Shown piece by piece: positions 41,417 through 49,421 of a stretch of DNA of 64,000 bases. The stretch is from positions 62,001 through 126,000 of the forward strand of contig JACKFL010000005.1 in the NCBI GenBank assembly GCA_020632495.1. The letters are read 5' to 3'. Numbering within the stretch: position 1 is the stretch's first letter; every line of letters starts with the position of its first letter. The notes below the pieces were generated by a model, which was not told where the DNA came from, did not search any database, and saw only the letters and a program-made list of their open reading frames with translations. Made by a program: the position numbers and the translations under genes. This DNA is from Candidatus Omnitrophota bacterium. Its GTDB lineage: Bacteria > Omnitrophota > Gorgyraeia > Zapsychrales > Zapsychraceae.

Positions 41417-42148
41417 CTATTTCTCCAAATAAAAATCAATCGTCGTCACCACCCGTACCATCTTATCGATCTTACGCGTATCCCCGTATTCCTCCCCCGC
41501 GTCGCGGATATTAAACCCACCCTGCCGCGCGCTGCGGATCCCTCCGACCTTCACCCCGGCGTTGGCGGCGAATTCGTTGGCGGCGAGACGCGCGTTTTTG
41601 GTGGCTTCGCGCAGCATCTCGGGTTTGATTTCATTCAGACGGGTGAAGCGGTAAATAGGCTGGCCGCTGAGGATGTTGTGGCCGTCGGCGATCAGCCGGC
41701 TCATCTTTGCGCGCGCGGCGCCGACCAGTCGGACCTTATCGGTACTCACGCTGACCGCGCCGGAGATGGTGTGGTCCTGGTCGGTGACGATCTGTTCGTT
41801 GTTGCGGAATTCGCGGAAACTATAGGAAAGCGCGTCGGTGGCGATCTCGTTGTCGGTAAAGCCGCTGGCCTTTAAGAGATCGATGATGACCTGCTGGGTG
41901 CCTTCGGCCTGGGTATAAAGGTTGGGCACGTCGGCGCGGGTGCGGCCGGTGGCCGAGAACGACACCCTCCATTCCGCCCTGTCCGCCTGCACTTCCCGCT
42001 CGGCCAGCCCCTTGGCCTCGGCGGTATTGAGCGCCACCTTCGCGTTATACATCGTCTGCCCGATAAAATACCCCCCGATCGAGATCCCGACCGCGAGGGA
42101 CAGACCCAACAGAAAAAGACCGAGAAAATTCGATTTGGAAACGTTCAT
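41417..42148 (-). CDS. SIMPL-domain (DUF541) exported protein
   Basis: A 243-residue periplasmic or membrane-anchored protein of the SIMPL/DUF541 family (BP26/OMP28 type). An N-terminal helix (about 8-30, LGLFLLGLSLAVGISIGGYF) is followed by AEREVQADRAEWRVSFSATG-like strands. The segments LLKASGFTDNEIATDALSYS and ATKNARLAANEFAANAGVKV are hallmark SIMPL segments. The family has been linked to envelope stress tolerance without a defined reaction. The ATG at 42148 has a perfect GGAGG 5 nt upstream, so the longer open frame reaching 42655 was not used. Confidence 0.88.
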   Translation of the reverse strand: MNVSKSNFLGLFLLGLSLAVGISIGGYFIGQTMYNAKVALNTAEAKGLAEREVQADRAEWRVSFSATGRTRADVPNLYTQAEGTQQVIIDLLKASGFTDNEIATDALSYSFREFRNNEQIVTDQDHTISGAVSVSTDKVRLVGAARAKMSRLIADGHNILSGQPIYRFTRLNEIKPEMLREATKNARLAANEFAANAGVKVGGIRSARQGGFNIRDAGEEYGDTRKIDKMVRVVTTIDFYLEK

Positions 42149-42334
42149 AGGACCTCCAGGGCTGGGCTGGTACCGGCGAAATGTTAGCGGAAAAATGGGG
42201 ACTGTGGACTTGCCCCGATAAGTGGGACAGGTCGCCGTATTTGGCCGCCCCCCAGCCGCAAGCGGCCCCTCCATCATAGCCCTATTCACGAGATACCGCA
42301 ACTGGCGGTGTCTTGGGGTCAGGCTGGCGGGTTT

Positions 42335-42436
42335 TGTGTACTGGTGTATGCGTGGTCGGCCCGTTGTTTCATGGTGATAAATTTTCGCAATACCACCCAC
42401 GCAACCCCGCATATACGCATACACGCATTTACGCAT
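42335..42436. repeat. TATGCGTG-type inverted array, copy 1
   Basis: The left arm GTGTATGCGTGGTCGGCCCG opposes the right arm CCCGCATATACGCATACACG. The loop carries GTTGTTTCATG, shared with the copies at 43030-43166 and 44764-44891. The rest of the gap between the divergent genes (42149-42334) shows nothing recognisable. Confidence 0.65.
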
Positions 42437-42494
42437 ATACACAACAGTTCCCAACGCACCTATCCCCCGACATTCAACGCGTACTAAAATCCTT

Positions 42495-42522
42495 ATTGTC
42501 CCAAGCCAATCCGTATTATAAT
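42495..42522 (+). promoter_or_regulatory. Candidate promoter of the small secreted coiled-coil gene
   Basis: ATTGTC (42495-42500), a 16-nt spacer and a perfect TATAAT (42517-42522) precede the ATG at 42558 by 35 bp. The AAGGAG ribosome-binding site lies between. The -35 hexamer is weak. Confidence 0.42.
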
Positions 42523-42557
42523 CAACACCAAGCCCAACCCCCACCAAGGAGACATCG

Positions 42558-43025
42558 ATGACCGGAAGATCTGAACTTTTGTTGCGCTTCAGCGCTGTTA
42601 TTATGCTTTGCACCCTGCTGGCCGCCGCGCCGGCGCACGCGCAGCGGCAGTACACGAAGAAAGAACTGTGGGGACATTACAAGGCCGAACTGCGCATGGC
42701 GGACGTGGACCACCTGGAGCGGACCAGAAACGAACGGAAAAAAATCCTCGAGCTGTGGAAAACGGAAACCGACGAACTCACCGCGGCCTACCACCAAGCG
42801 TACCATCAGGCCGAACCCAAAAAACGCCGGGAAGTCACCGCCCGGTACTATGAGGAATTACGCGAAATCCGCAAGTATCACAGCGCCGCGCTGACCGCGA
42901 CCAAGGAAAAAGCCGATCTGGACCTCATCGAGAAAAAGAACGAAATCATCTATCACTACGAACCCCACAAGGCCCCGCCGGAGTATTGGCAGAAGAAGAG
43001 GCTTGAGGAGCTGAAAAAGCGCTGA
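42558..43025 (+). CDS. Small secreted coiled-coil protein
   Basis: A 155-residue exported protein with a signal peptide at 1-28 (VIMLCTLLAAAPAHAQ) and an AAGGAGAC ribosome-binding site. The mature chain is almost entirely charged helix (RNERKKILELWKTETDELTA, YHQAEPKKRREVTARYYEEL, TATKEKADLDLIEKKNEI) with heptad spacing, so it is probably a periplasmic coiled coil. It ends in a Lys-rich tail. Spy/CpxP-like or OmpH-like chaperones have a similar look, but their signature motifs are absent. It is divergent from the SIMPL gene. Confidence 0.78.
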   Translation: MTGRSELLLRFSAVIMLCTLLAAAPAHAQRQYTKKELWGHYKAELRMADVDHLERTRNERKKILELWKTETDELTAAYHQAYHQAEPKKRREVTARYYEELREIRKYHSAALTATKEKADLDLIEKKNEIIYHYEPHKAPPEYWQKKRLEELKKR

Positions 43026-43029
43026 TTAG

Positions 43030-43166
43030 CTTGCGCGTTTTCGTGTATGCGTGTATGAGTCTATGCGTGTATGCGTGGTAGGCCCGTTGTTTCATGACGA
43101 ATATCCTCCGTGATCTTCCGCAATATCGCCCATTCAACCCCGCATACACGCATTAACGCATATACC
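43030..43166. repeat. TATGCGTG-type inverted array, copy 2
   Basis: The left arm GTGTATGCGTGTATGAGTCT and the following GTGGTAGGCCCG oppose CCCGCATACACGCATTAACG. The central part (GTTGTTTCATGACGA, TCCGTGATCTTCCGCAATA) is shared almost exactly with the copy at 44764-44891. Confidence 0.7.
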
Positions 43167-43189
43167 CCTCTTGTCGGAGACATCTGTTT

Positions 43190-43350
43190 CCAGCGGAAAG
43201 CGTTTAGCGGCTAGCGGCGAGTGTTCAGGTCGCTCTTGTCCGGGATTAGTCAAAAGCGACCAGTCTGTCGAGGTTCTACTTTGATTCCACTACGCACTAT
43301 ACGCTACACCCTTTCTAGTCTCTAACCGCCAACCGCTCACCGCTGAACCT
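43190..43350. repeat. GCGGTTAGCGG-type inverted array
   Basis: The left arm AGCGTTTAGCGGCTAGCGGC opposes the right arm TCTAACCGCCAACCGCTCAC. It is the only copy of this word family in the window. Together with the preceding array it fills the whole gap between the coiled-coil gene and the convergent membrane gene. Confidence 0.62.
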
Positions 43351-44735
43351 CAGCGCGTTATTACAAACTCATTCTCCCCCCGAAAATACCGCTCATCCTC
43401 CCAATAAATACTGTCCGTCGCCGGGTTGAAGACGGTGTCGATGCTGGCCAGGAACGGCACGCCTTCCTTGATATTAAGCAAGTACACAAAACGGTACACC
43501 AGCGTGCCGTCGATCTTCTTCTGAACGGGAAAGGCGTACAGAAATCCGGCGTTCTTCATCTGCGGGCTTTCCTTCAACCGCGTTCCCGGGGCGCGGAAGC
43601 GGACCGTGGTGTGGTCAATATTGGTATACAGCACCGCCTTGTTGTCGCGGAACAGGTGATTGAAATACGCGGGCGTGTCGCGCGGGTACTTGGTCAGCTC
43701 GAGGTCGGTCCACAACGTGATCTTGCCCTCTTCCACCTTCAGGCTCTTCAGCCGCAGATAACGCGTGTCGAGCGGGTTCATCGCGCGGAAGCGGTTGCCG
43801 GCCGGCGGGCACAGCCGGTTCTCGAACTGCTCGTAGTCCTTATTCAGCACCGGCCCCAGCAGCGACGACAGCACCGTCATCGCGACCGTCACAAACATAA
43901 ACGCGCGCACCGCGGCCTTGGCCACCGTATAAAAACGCCACCAGCGGTACAGAAAGAACTTTTTCCCGCGCACGCCGCTCTCATCATTGACCGGGACCTT
44001 CAGCTGTTCAAAGGCGGCCAGCCACGCGGCGTAATCCTCGGAAAGAAAATTGACCTGCCGTTCGCGTTTGCGTTTGGGGTCGTTAAAACGGATCCCGATC
44101 CCCCACGGCGGGTACAGGAACATCGGCACGTCGCGCACTTCCTTGATATCCGCCAGCGGCACCCGGCGGACGCTGAACAGGTTGGTGCGGACCAGCAGCT
44201 GTTCGGTGTTGAGTTCCAGATAAAGTGATTTGCGCAGCCATCCCTTAAAGCGGAAATTCCCCGACGTCATCTCCCAGTGCAGGATGCGGCGGCCGGCCTT
44301 GAAGGTGTCGGACAGGCGGCGGTATTCCTGGGCGAGGACCAGCGAGGCCATCATCGCGAACCAGGTGTCGTACATGTGGACGATGGTGAAGTAGTGGCTG
44401 AGGGCGTCGGAGATGCCGATGTTGTTGACGTTGCCCTGCGTCCAGACCGCGAAGCGGTAGTACTGGATGCCGGCGCAGGTCAGCGAGGCCAGCCACGCCC
44501 ACGGCACCGGCGAGAAGCGCGTCTCGGGACGCCCCTCATCGAGCGCGGCGCGCGGCCGCGACAGGTACACGGCCAGGGAGATAAACATCAGCGCCAGGAT
44601 CCCGTTGAGCCCCGTGCGCGTGAGGTGCCCGTGACGGCCTTCGTAGATAAACCGGAAGATCGTCCAGAAAAAGTTCTCCATGCCGATCAGGAGGTAGATC
44701 CAGGCGATGAGCTTGATGACGGGGGTTGGTTTCAT
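43350..44735 (-). CDS. Polytopic membrane protein with a PH-like middle region, function unknown
   Basis: A 461-residue protein. Four N-terminal helices (about 8-28, 43-60, 80-97 and 115-138) are followed by a soluble part at about 160-255. There, LRKSLYLELNTEQLLVRTNL and VRRVPLADIKEVRDVPMFLY have the strand pattern of bacterial PH (DUF304-like) modules. Another helix (about 278-300) precedes a C-terminal beta-rich domain of roughly 160 residues (YLRLKSLKVEEGKITLWTDL, DGTLVYRFVYLLNIKEGVPF). I do not recognise a complete family. Confidence 0.68.
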   Translation of the reverse strand: MKPTPVIKLIAWIYLLIGMENFFWTIFRFIYEGRHGHLTRTGLNGILALMFISLAVYLSRPRAALDEGRPETRFSPVPWAWLASLTCAGIQYYRFAVWTQGNVNNIGISDALSHYFTIVHMYDTWFAMMASLVLAQEYRRLSDTFKAGRRILHWEMTSGNFRFKGWLRKSLYLELNTEQLLVRTNLFSVRRVPLADIKEVRDVPMFLYPPWGIGIRFNDPKRKRERQVNFLSEDYAAWLAAFEQLKVPVNDESGVRGKKFFLYRWWRFYTVAKAAVRAFMFVTVAMTVLSSLLGPVLNKDYEQFENRLCPPAGNRFRAMNPLDTRYLRLKSLKVEEGKITLWTDLELTKYPRDTPAYFNHLFRDNKAVLYTNIDHTTVRFRAPGTRLKESPQMKNAGFLYAFPVQKKIDGTLVYRFVYLLNIKEGVPFLASIDTVFNPATDSIYWEDERYFRGENEFVITR

Positions 44736-44763
44736 GATGCGGGTGTTAGTGCTAATTAAACAT

Positions 44764-44891
44764 TATTGGTTTATGCGTGTATGCGTGGTAGGCCCGTTGT
44801 TTCATGACGACTATCTCCGGTGATCTTCCGTAATACCACCCACTCAACCCCGCATACACGCATAGACGCATACACGCATAGACGCATATAC
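44764..44891. repeat. TATGCGTG-type inverted array, copy 3
   Basis: The left arm TTTATGCGTGTATGCGTGGT opposes the right arm CCGCATACACGCATAGACGC. The loop shares GGCCCGTTGTTTCATGACGA with the copy at 43030-43166. It lies between two minus-strand genes. Confidence 0.7.
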
Positions 44892-44896
44892 CCTCG

Positions 44897-46399
44897 CTAC
44901 TCCAGCGCACCCAAGGCGCCCTCAAGCAAGCCTTCCGCCGCCTCCTGCAGCCGATTCGCCTCCCGCAGGCGGCGGCTCACGGCGCCGGCGCCGATGAGGC
45001 TGCTGTCGTCGGTGCGCATGGCGCTGATAAATTCACGCAGCGCCGCGGCGCGCAGCCGGGCGTATTCGGTCAGGCCGTGGAGCGGTTGATGGTACAGACT
45101 GCGCCGCGGCAGACGCACGGCCCGTCCTTCTTCATACAGGCTGTCCCACACCGTCAGGCATTCCTCCTCCAGCCGCGCGGCCCCCTCCGCCGCCAGGACG
45201 CGGTGCTCCACCAGTCCCGTGGCGATCTCCATCTGGGCGTCCTGAGCCACGGTCATCTCGTTCATAAAGCGCGCCACAAAGCGCGCGTAGCCCGCGTATT
45301 CCTGCCGCGGGGTCGCGTACACCAACAGCCCAAAGACCACGAGCGCGGCGGCCACGGTCACACCCAGGCGGCCAGCGAGTGCCTTTTTGCGCACGCCGAT
45401 ATCGAGCGGCATCGCCGCCAGATACCCGAGCAATGTCCCGCCGAGCAGTCCGCCGATGTGCGCGGCGTTATCGATCCCGGCCACGGTAAAACCGAAGACC
45501 ACGTTGTACCCCACAAAGGCGAGGCTGCTGTTGCGCAGTTCCTTAAAGACGGTCACGGGAATCGCCCGGCGCTGGCGCAGCGAAAACCCGAGCAGCGCGC
45601 CGTACAGCCCGAAGATCGCCCCCGAGGCCCCGGCCGAGACCACCTCGGGATGATACACCATCGATGCCAGACTCCCGCAGACGCCGGCGGCAAGATAGAT
45701 CACCGCGAACAGCGCGTTGCCGAACATCCGCTCGACTACCCGGCCCACCCCGTTGAGGACCCACATATTCAGAAACAGATGGATCAGTCCGATGTGCATG
45801 AACGTGTTCGACACCAGCCGCCACCATTCACCGCTGAGTGTGGCCGGGCCGAAGTTCCCGCCCCAGTGGATCAGGTCGTCGATGCGCGGCTGTGTCAGGT
45901 GCACGCCCTGGACGGTCATCATCACAAAGTAGGCGATGCACAGCACGAGAAAGGCCGGAGTCACAAAGGCGCGCGGGGTGACCTTAAAAAGCGCTTGGGC
46001 AAAACTGCTGCGGTCGAGCGCCATCTTCGTGACTTCCGGTGAGAGCTGGCGCGGCAGGGCCTTAAAAAGCTGTTCGGCCTCGGCGCGCGTGCGGCAGCGG
46101 ATGCTGCCGATGTACAGCGGCGCACCGGCGCGGTCGCCGCCCGGCGGGTAGAGGCAAAACATGATCTGCCGCGCGCGGATGCCGACATTGGCGAACTGGG
46201 CGCGTTGAAAGGTCAGGGTCTCCCGGGCGGTCGCGGTAGGCGCACGGTCGGTTTTAGAGGTAAACGTCACCGTCTCTCCGTCGACGCGCACCGTGCCCGG
46301 TCCGTCCAGGGGAAACGGCTTTCCCTTAATATACCCGGACCCGCCGCGGCCGAGGGTGACTTCCATGTCGATCGTGTTGTCTTGGGATTGATTGTCCAT
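44897..46399 (-). CDS. Rhomboid-family intramembrane serine protease
   Basis: A 500-residue protein. Residues 1-130 are a soluble beta-rich domain (RGGSGYIKGKPFPLDGPGTV), possibly PH-like. From about 145 the rhomboid core begins: GEWWRLVSNTFMHIGLIHLF with the WR motif, LNMWVLNGVGRVVERMFGN, the catalytic Ser in VSAGASGAIFGLYGALLGF (GASG) and the partner His in AGIDNAAHIGGLLGGTLLGY. A further helix near 355-372 precedes a helical C-terminal tail of about 125 residues. Both catalytic residues are present, so it should cleave transmembrane substrates. The long tail and the N-terminal domain are not standard and may select substrates. Confidence 0.9.
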   Translation of the reverse strand: MDNQSQDNTIDMEVTLGRGGSGYIKGKPFPLDGPGTVRVDGETVTFTSKTDRAPTATARETLTFQRAQFANVGIRARQIMFCLYPPGGDRAGAPLYIGSIRCRTRAEAEQLFKALPRQLSPEVTKMALDRSSFAQALFKVTPRAFVTPAFLVLCIAYFVMMTVQGVHLTQPRIDDLIHWGGNFGPATLSGEWWRLVSNTFMHIGLIHLFLNMWVLNGVGRVVERMFGNALFAVIYLAAGVCGSLASMVYHPEVVSAGASGAIFGLYGALLGFSLRQRRAIPVTVFKELRNSSLAFVGYNVVFGFTVAGIDNAAHIGGLLGGTLLGYLAAMPLDIGVRKKALAGRLGVTVAAALVVFGLLVYATPRQEYAGYARFVARFMNEMTVAQDAQMEIATGLVEHRVLAAEGAARLEEECLTVWDSLYEEGRAVRLPRRSLYHQPLHGLTEYARLRAAALREFISAMRTDDSSLIGAGAVSRRLREANRLQEAAEGLLEGALGALE

Positions 46400-46453
46400 A
46401 GCGGAAGCGCGCCGGATTGGGATGGGGCGCGTAGGTTGATTTTATATGTTGTG

Positions 46454-46574
46454 CTGGGGGATTGCTAGGGAATTGTTGTTGGGACGGGGGACGAGGGATT
46501 GGGGACTAGAGAATATTGACTGTAATGCCTTGTTGTCCAGATTGTATAGCCCGCAAGCCCCTCTTCCCCCGTCC
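46454..46574. repeat. GGGACGAGGGATTAGGG-type inverted array
   Basis: The left arm GGGACGGGGGACGAGGGATT opposes CCCCTCTTCCCCCGTCCC at the right. Related arrays are at 47513-47667 and 48689-48823. It lies between the MscS and rhomboid genes. Confidence 0.6.
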
Positions 46575-47432
46575 CTATTGAACAATCTTCCGATGCGGAA
46601 ACGGTATCTCCACCCCCTCCGCCTCAAAGCGTGCCTTGATGCTTTCGTAGAGGTCGCAGCCGAGCTGGAACGCGGAGGGCTGGTCCACGGTCCACACCCA
46701 CGCGCGCAGGGTGACGGACGAGTCGGCGAAGCCGATCAGCCGCGTCATCACCACCGGGTCGTTGTTCGCCTTCTGTTCATCGTCCCGGTTGTCGATGGTC
46801 AGCGGATGCTTCTCCGCCTCCTCGCGCATGATCCGCTTGGCCTTCTGCACGTCCGACCCGTAGCTGATGCCCATGTCGATCAGTTTGCAGATCTTGTCGT
46901 CGATGAGATTGGCGTTTTCGACCAGCTCGGTGCTGATCACGGAATTGGGGATGACCACGCGCTTGTTTTCGAAGGTGCGGATGATGGTGTGGCGCAGCGT
47001 GATGTCCTCCACCACGCCGGTGATTTCCTTGCCCATCATCTTCACCCGGTCGCCGATGCGGAAGGGTTTGAAGATCGTGATGAAGATCCCGCTGACGATA
47101 TTGGCAAACGAGTGCTGCGCGGCAAAACCGATGATAAGGGCGAGTACTCCGGACCCGGCGAACAGCGAAATCGAAACGCTGCGCAGCGGCGGGATCAACG
47201 ACACGGCCAGCCCTGTTCCCAGGATGTAGATCAGCGCCGTCAGCAGGTGTTTCAGGAACGAGTATTGCGAGGCCTTGATTCGGTTGCCGTCGGCATCGGT
47301 CTCCAGGATGCGGACGAATATTTTGCGGACGTAGTGGGCCACCACGACCGTGACGCACAGGATGACAACGGCCAGGGAGCTGTACGTCAGGACACTGACG
47401 ACCGGGTCCCGCAGGTCGGAAAAACTGCTCAT
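46575..47432 (-). CDS. mscS: Small-conductance mechanosensitive channel (MscS family)
   Basis: A 285-residue inner-membrane channel that opens under membrane tension to release osmolytes. Three helices lie at about 15-35, 60-80 and 88-115; the third carries the Gly/Ala-rich pore pattern (AGSGVLALIIGFAAQHSFAN). The cytoplasmic beta domain follows with FKPFRIGDRVKMMGKEITGV and IPNSVISTELVENAN, and then the C-terminal alpha/beta part ending GVEIPFPHRKIVQ. Length fits MscS itself. The ATG at 47432 is preceded by AAGGAG at 8 nt; a longer open frame starting at 47477 has no such site. Confidence 0.93.
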   Translation of the reverse strand: MSSFSDLRDPVVSVLTYSSLAVVILCVTVVVAHYVRKIFVRILETDADGNRIKASQYSFLKHLLTALIYILGTGLAVSLIPPLRSVSISLFAGSGVLALIIGFAAQHSFANIVSGIFITIFKPFRIGDRVKMMGKEITGVVEDITLRHTIIRTFENKRVVIPNSVISTELVENANLIDDKICKLIDMGISYGSDVQKAKRIMREEAEKHPLTIDNRDDEQKANNDPVVMTRLIGFADSSVTLRAWVWTVDQPSAFQLGCDLYESIKARFEAEGVEIPFPHRKIVQ

Positions 47433-47512
47433 GGGTCTTTCTCCTTCTGTGTGAATGAATGATGACCATTCTTTCACTAAAATGCGTTGCTGTCATCATT
47501 TTTCTCTACGGG

Positions 47513-47667
47513 TCGGGGGGGGATGGAGGGTTGGGGACGAGGGACTGGGGATTAGGGATTTTGACCGTTATATCATGGCGATGAGAGGCAACTCCATCCG
47601 TGTCTTGCCTGCCACCTGAACGCAAACTGTTCTCATCCCCCGTCACCAATCCCTGATCCCTAAGCCG
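47513..47667. repeat. GGGACGAGGGATTAGGG-type inverted array
   Basis: The left arm GTTGGGGACGAGGGACTGGG opposes the right arm CCCCCGTCACCAATCCCTGA. It lies between the divergently oriented flanks of the MscS gene and the next gene's stop. Confidence 0.6.
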
Positions 47668-47694
47668 AATCAACACTGCATGGAGTGACCAGTC

Positions 47695-48138
47695 TTACCT
47701 GATCGCTTCTATCATAGCAATTGTCTCCATGACCAGCGGATATATTTCCTGCTGGGCCGCACAGTCGGTGATCAGATCGTCGGCATCGGGTGCGCCGGTG
47801 CGGGCGCAGCCGTCGGTGCGACGCAGGACCTCGACCCGGAGCTTCTGCAGGGCCAGATGATATTCCTCGCGCTCCACGTAGGACAGCGCCTCATTGACCT
47901 TATCGGTGAGCAACAACAGATTCGCGCGGTTCATCATATCGAACTGATGAAAGGGGCGCTCCTGCGGTCCGGTGCCGGAATTCTTTTTCCTGATCCAAAA
48001 GCGCACCTTTTCGGAATCCTCCGGCGAGGCGGCGGTCACCAGCCTGTCGGAGCGCGGCGGCTTGGCCGAGGCCGCCGCACGGCCTGAGCCGATCAGGATC
48101 ACCGTGGACACGACGTAAGTCAACGCCCGGCTATTCAA
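47695..48138 (-). CDS. Small secreted protein, function unknown
   Basis: A 147-residue exported protein that appears to start at TTG (48138), chosen because GGAGGG lies 5-6 nt upstream and a signal peptide follows (YVVSTVILIGSGRAAAS). The mature chain is helical (NRANLLLLTDKVNEALSYVE, HLALQKLRVEVLRRTDGC) with two Cys near 113 and 126 that may pair in the periplasm. No family is recognised. Confidence 0.65.
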   Translation of the reverse strand: MNSRALTYVVSTVILIGSGRAAASAKPPRSDRLVTAASPEDSEKVRFWIRKKNSGTGPQERPFHQFDMMNRANLLLLTDKVNEALSYVEREEYHLALQKLRVEVLRRTDGCARTGAPDADDLITDCAAQQEIYPLVMETIAMIEAIR

Positions 48139-48390
48139 TTACTGCCCTCCGCCTTGCCCAATTGAGAAAAAATGTAATGTCTGTAATTTCGCAATAGGTC
48201 CGCGCCGTTCTGCAGGTCCACAAGGTGCGGCCACCGGCCCTCCGCCGCCTTTGGGTACACACTCTATTAAATCGTGTAAAACGCTGTCTATCAATGACTT
48301 GACAGCTTATTAACTGACTTTTTTCTACCTTTCGAAAAAAATCTTCCGCCCCTCATTGTCTGATCACTGATCCCCGATCACTTATCACTC
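48139..48390. other. Gap without a recognisable gene
   Basis: The 250 bp upstream of the small secreted gene contain only fragments of intergenic words (GATCACTGATCCCCGATCAC at about 48362). On the minus strand, TTTACACGATTTAATAGAG near 48276-48258 could be part of a promoter for the gene starting at 48138, but the match is poor. Confidence 0.35.
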
Positions 48391-48432
48391 AAAAAAGGAA
48401 GGCCCCACCGCTGTCTTCGGTGAGGCCTTCCC
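48391..48432 (-). terminator. Intrinsic terminator
   Basis: On the minus strand the stem GGAAGGCCTCACCG/CGGTGGGGCCTTCC (48432-48397) with a 7-nt loop runs into TTTTTT (48396-48391). It follows the 36-codon ORF ending at 48457. Confidence 0.8.
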
Positions 48433-48456
48433 TTCTCAATGTTTGATATCCGGAGG

Positions 48457-48567
48457 TTAAAAATCAAACGCCTCCTCAATCAACGCCCCTGTGTCCAGCA
48501 GGGACGGCAGACATGGCTCGGGCAAAGAAAAGCCCGAGGGTTTCAACAAAAGAAACGTCTCGGGCAT
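48457..48567 (-). CDS. Possible 36-residue peptide gene
   Basis: A complete small transcription unit is visible: promoter at 48617-48645, GGGA about 6 nt before an ATG at 48567, 36 codons, TAA at 48459-48457 and an intrinsic terminator at 48391-48432. The peptide would begin MPETFLLLKPSGFSLPEP and end LDTGALIEEAFDF. Against coding: the frame covers a repeated GCCCGAG/CTCGGGC hairpin set resembling the non-coding units at 49235-49460 and 58142-58179. A small RNA gene is an equally good reading. Confidence 0.35.
   Translation of the reverse strand: MPETFLLLKPSGFSLPEPCLPSLLDTGALIEEAFDF
48526..48565 (-). terminator. Hairpin with T-run inside the small unit
   Basis: On the minus strand GCCCGAGACGTTTC pairs with GAAACCCTCGGGC and is followed by TTTTCTTT. 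A third GCCCGAG copy lies just downstream (48523-48517), so the middle arm can pair either way and form two mutually exclusive hairpins. Confidence 0.55.
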
Positions 48568-48616
48568 CGGTGTCCCGGTTGCACATTCACAACGCCTTTG
48601 CCATGAATACTTTTAC

Positions 48617-48645
48617 ACTTTAATAAAACTGATGGGGGGTGTCAA
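48617..48645 (-). promoter_or_regulatory. Sigma-70-type promoter of the small unit
   Basis: On the minus strand a perfect TTGACA (48645-48640), 17-nt spacer and TAAAGT (48622-48617). Transcription would begin near 48610 and run into the hairpins at 48526-48565 and 48391-48432. Confidence 0.6.
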
Positions 48646-48688
48646 TGGCATTGGTGATTATTTTCACGTTTGTACGGATAGTGCGTTA

Positions 48689-48823
48689 ATTATTGGGGAT
48701 TAGGGACTTGGGACGAGGGATTAGGGACGAGATTCAAGGGGGGACGAGATTCAAGGGGGGACGAGAATCAGAGGCTGGCGAAATAAATCCCCCGTCCCTC
48801 ATCCCAAGTCCCCCGTCCCTACT
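48689..48823. repeat. GGGACGAGGGATTAGGG-type inverted array
   Basis: The left arm GGGGATTAGGGACTTGGGAC and a duplicated GAGATTCAAGGGGGGAC oppose the right arm TCCCCCGTCCCTCATCCCAA. It separates the two very small ORFs. Confidence 0.65.
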
Positions 48824-48833
48824 CACACTCTTG

Positions 48834-49001
48834 CTATTTCCTAATCTGAAACCCCTTCGCCGTTCGCCCCATCCCGTCCTGCCATTTCTTACGGATCATC
48901 AGATTTTTTTCGACGGTCGCTTGGCCAAAGAGTCCGGCATTGCCGCGGTGTCCGAGATTACGCATGGTGTAATTCGCCGAAGTCATTGTCGTTCGTGCCA
49001 T
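48834..49001 (-). CDS. Possible 55-residue basic small protein
   Basis: A 55-codon frame with ATG at 49001 and AAAGGAG at a spacing of 8 nt, a strong ribosome-binding site. The product (MARTTMTSANYTMRNLGHRG at the start, TAKGFQIRK at the end) is basic, Gly/Asn-rich and lacks a signal or membrane segment. No family is recognised. Three stable hairpins stand directly upstream (49024-49105), suggesting leader regulation. The ribosome-binding site favours a real gene; short length is the main doubt. Confidence 0.5.
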   Translation of the reverse strand: MARTTMTSANYTMRNLGHRGNAGLFGQATVEKNLMIRKKWQDGMGRTAKGFQIRK

Positions 49002-49023
49002 AGGTCATGCTCCTTTCGATCAC

Positions 49024-49105
49024 GGAGGGCTTCAGGCCCTCCGGGGGACCGTCCGGGGTCACCGGACGGTCCTGGTTGACGGGCCGCCGCGCAGGGATGC
49101 GGCGG
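49024..49105 (-). promoter_or_regulatory. Leader with three consecutive perfect hairpins before the 55-residue ORF
   Basis: Stems are CCGCCGC/GCGGCGG (49105-49084), an 11-bp GGACCGTCCGG/CCGGACGGTCC with a 5-nt loop (49072-49046) and GGAGGGC/GCCCTCC with loop CTGAA (49042-49024). The last stem ends 22 nt before the start codon. No known riboswitch consensus was recognised. Confidence 0.5.
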
Positions 49106-49136
49106 GGGTTGGTGTATCTTGGGACGCGCCCAAAGT

Positions 49137-49206
49137 GTTGAGTGATGGGTGATGGGTGGTGATACAGGTGGCGCGGGATTCGATCATCACTCAGCACTCA
49201 TCACCT
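49137..49206. repeat. GTGATG-type inverted array (short)
   Basis: The left arm GTTGAGTGATGGGTGATGGG opposes the right arm CGATCATCACTCAGCACTCA. It has the smallest loop of this family in the window. Confidence 0.62.
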
Positions 49207-49234
49207 CTGTTACATCAGTCGTCATCACCTATTT

Positions 49235-49273
49235 AAAAATAAAACAGCCCAGGTCGGCTCATAGCCGCTGGGC
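49235..49273 (-). terminator. Intrinsic terminator-like hairpin
   Basis: On the minus strand GCCCAG...CTGGGC (49273-49247) with inner GGCT/AGCC pairs is followed by TGTTTTATTTTT. It is preceded by GGACACCGAC, a word shared with the other units nearby. Confidence 0.7.
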
Positions 49274-49302
49274 GTCGGTGTCCAGGTACAAAATAGAGAG
49301 TC

Positions 49303-49420
49303 ATGACCCGCCTTCGCTCAAATGCTCCGGCATACTGCGTGTGCCTCCGCGTTTGAGCTGCGTCGGGTTCATTTCGGACGTCCATTTACGTCGCTGCGCT
49401 CCGTAAATGATGTCCTCAAT
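49303..49420 (-). repeat. 118-bp structured direct repeat, downstream copy
   Basis: It matches 58024-58141 with one difference seen by eye in 118 bp. On the minus strand it contains CATTTACG/CGTAAATG and GCTCAAA/TTTGAGC stems and an outer ATGAACCCG/CGGGTCAT stem, so the RNA can fold into a branched structure. Both copies are oriented the same way and lie on either side of giant 2. Confidence 0.85.
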
Positions 49421-49421
49421 G

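Noticed and set aside
49303..49420. Coding reading of the 118-bp repeat (a frame ending in TSFTERSDVNGRPK)
   Set aside because: The frame enters from the terminator hairpin, has no ribosome-binding site and differs upstream in the two copies. The conserved stems indicate RNA or DNA structure.
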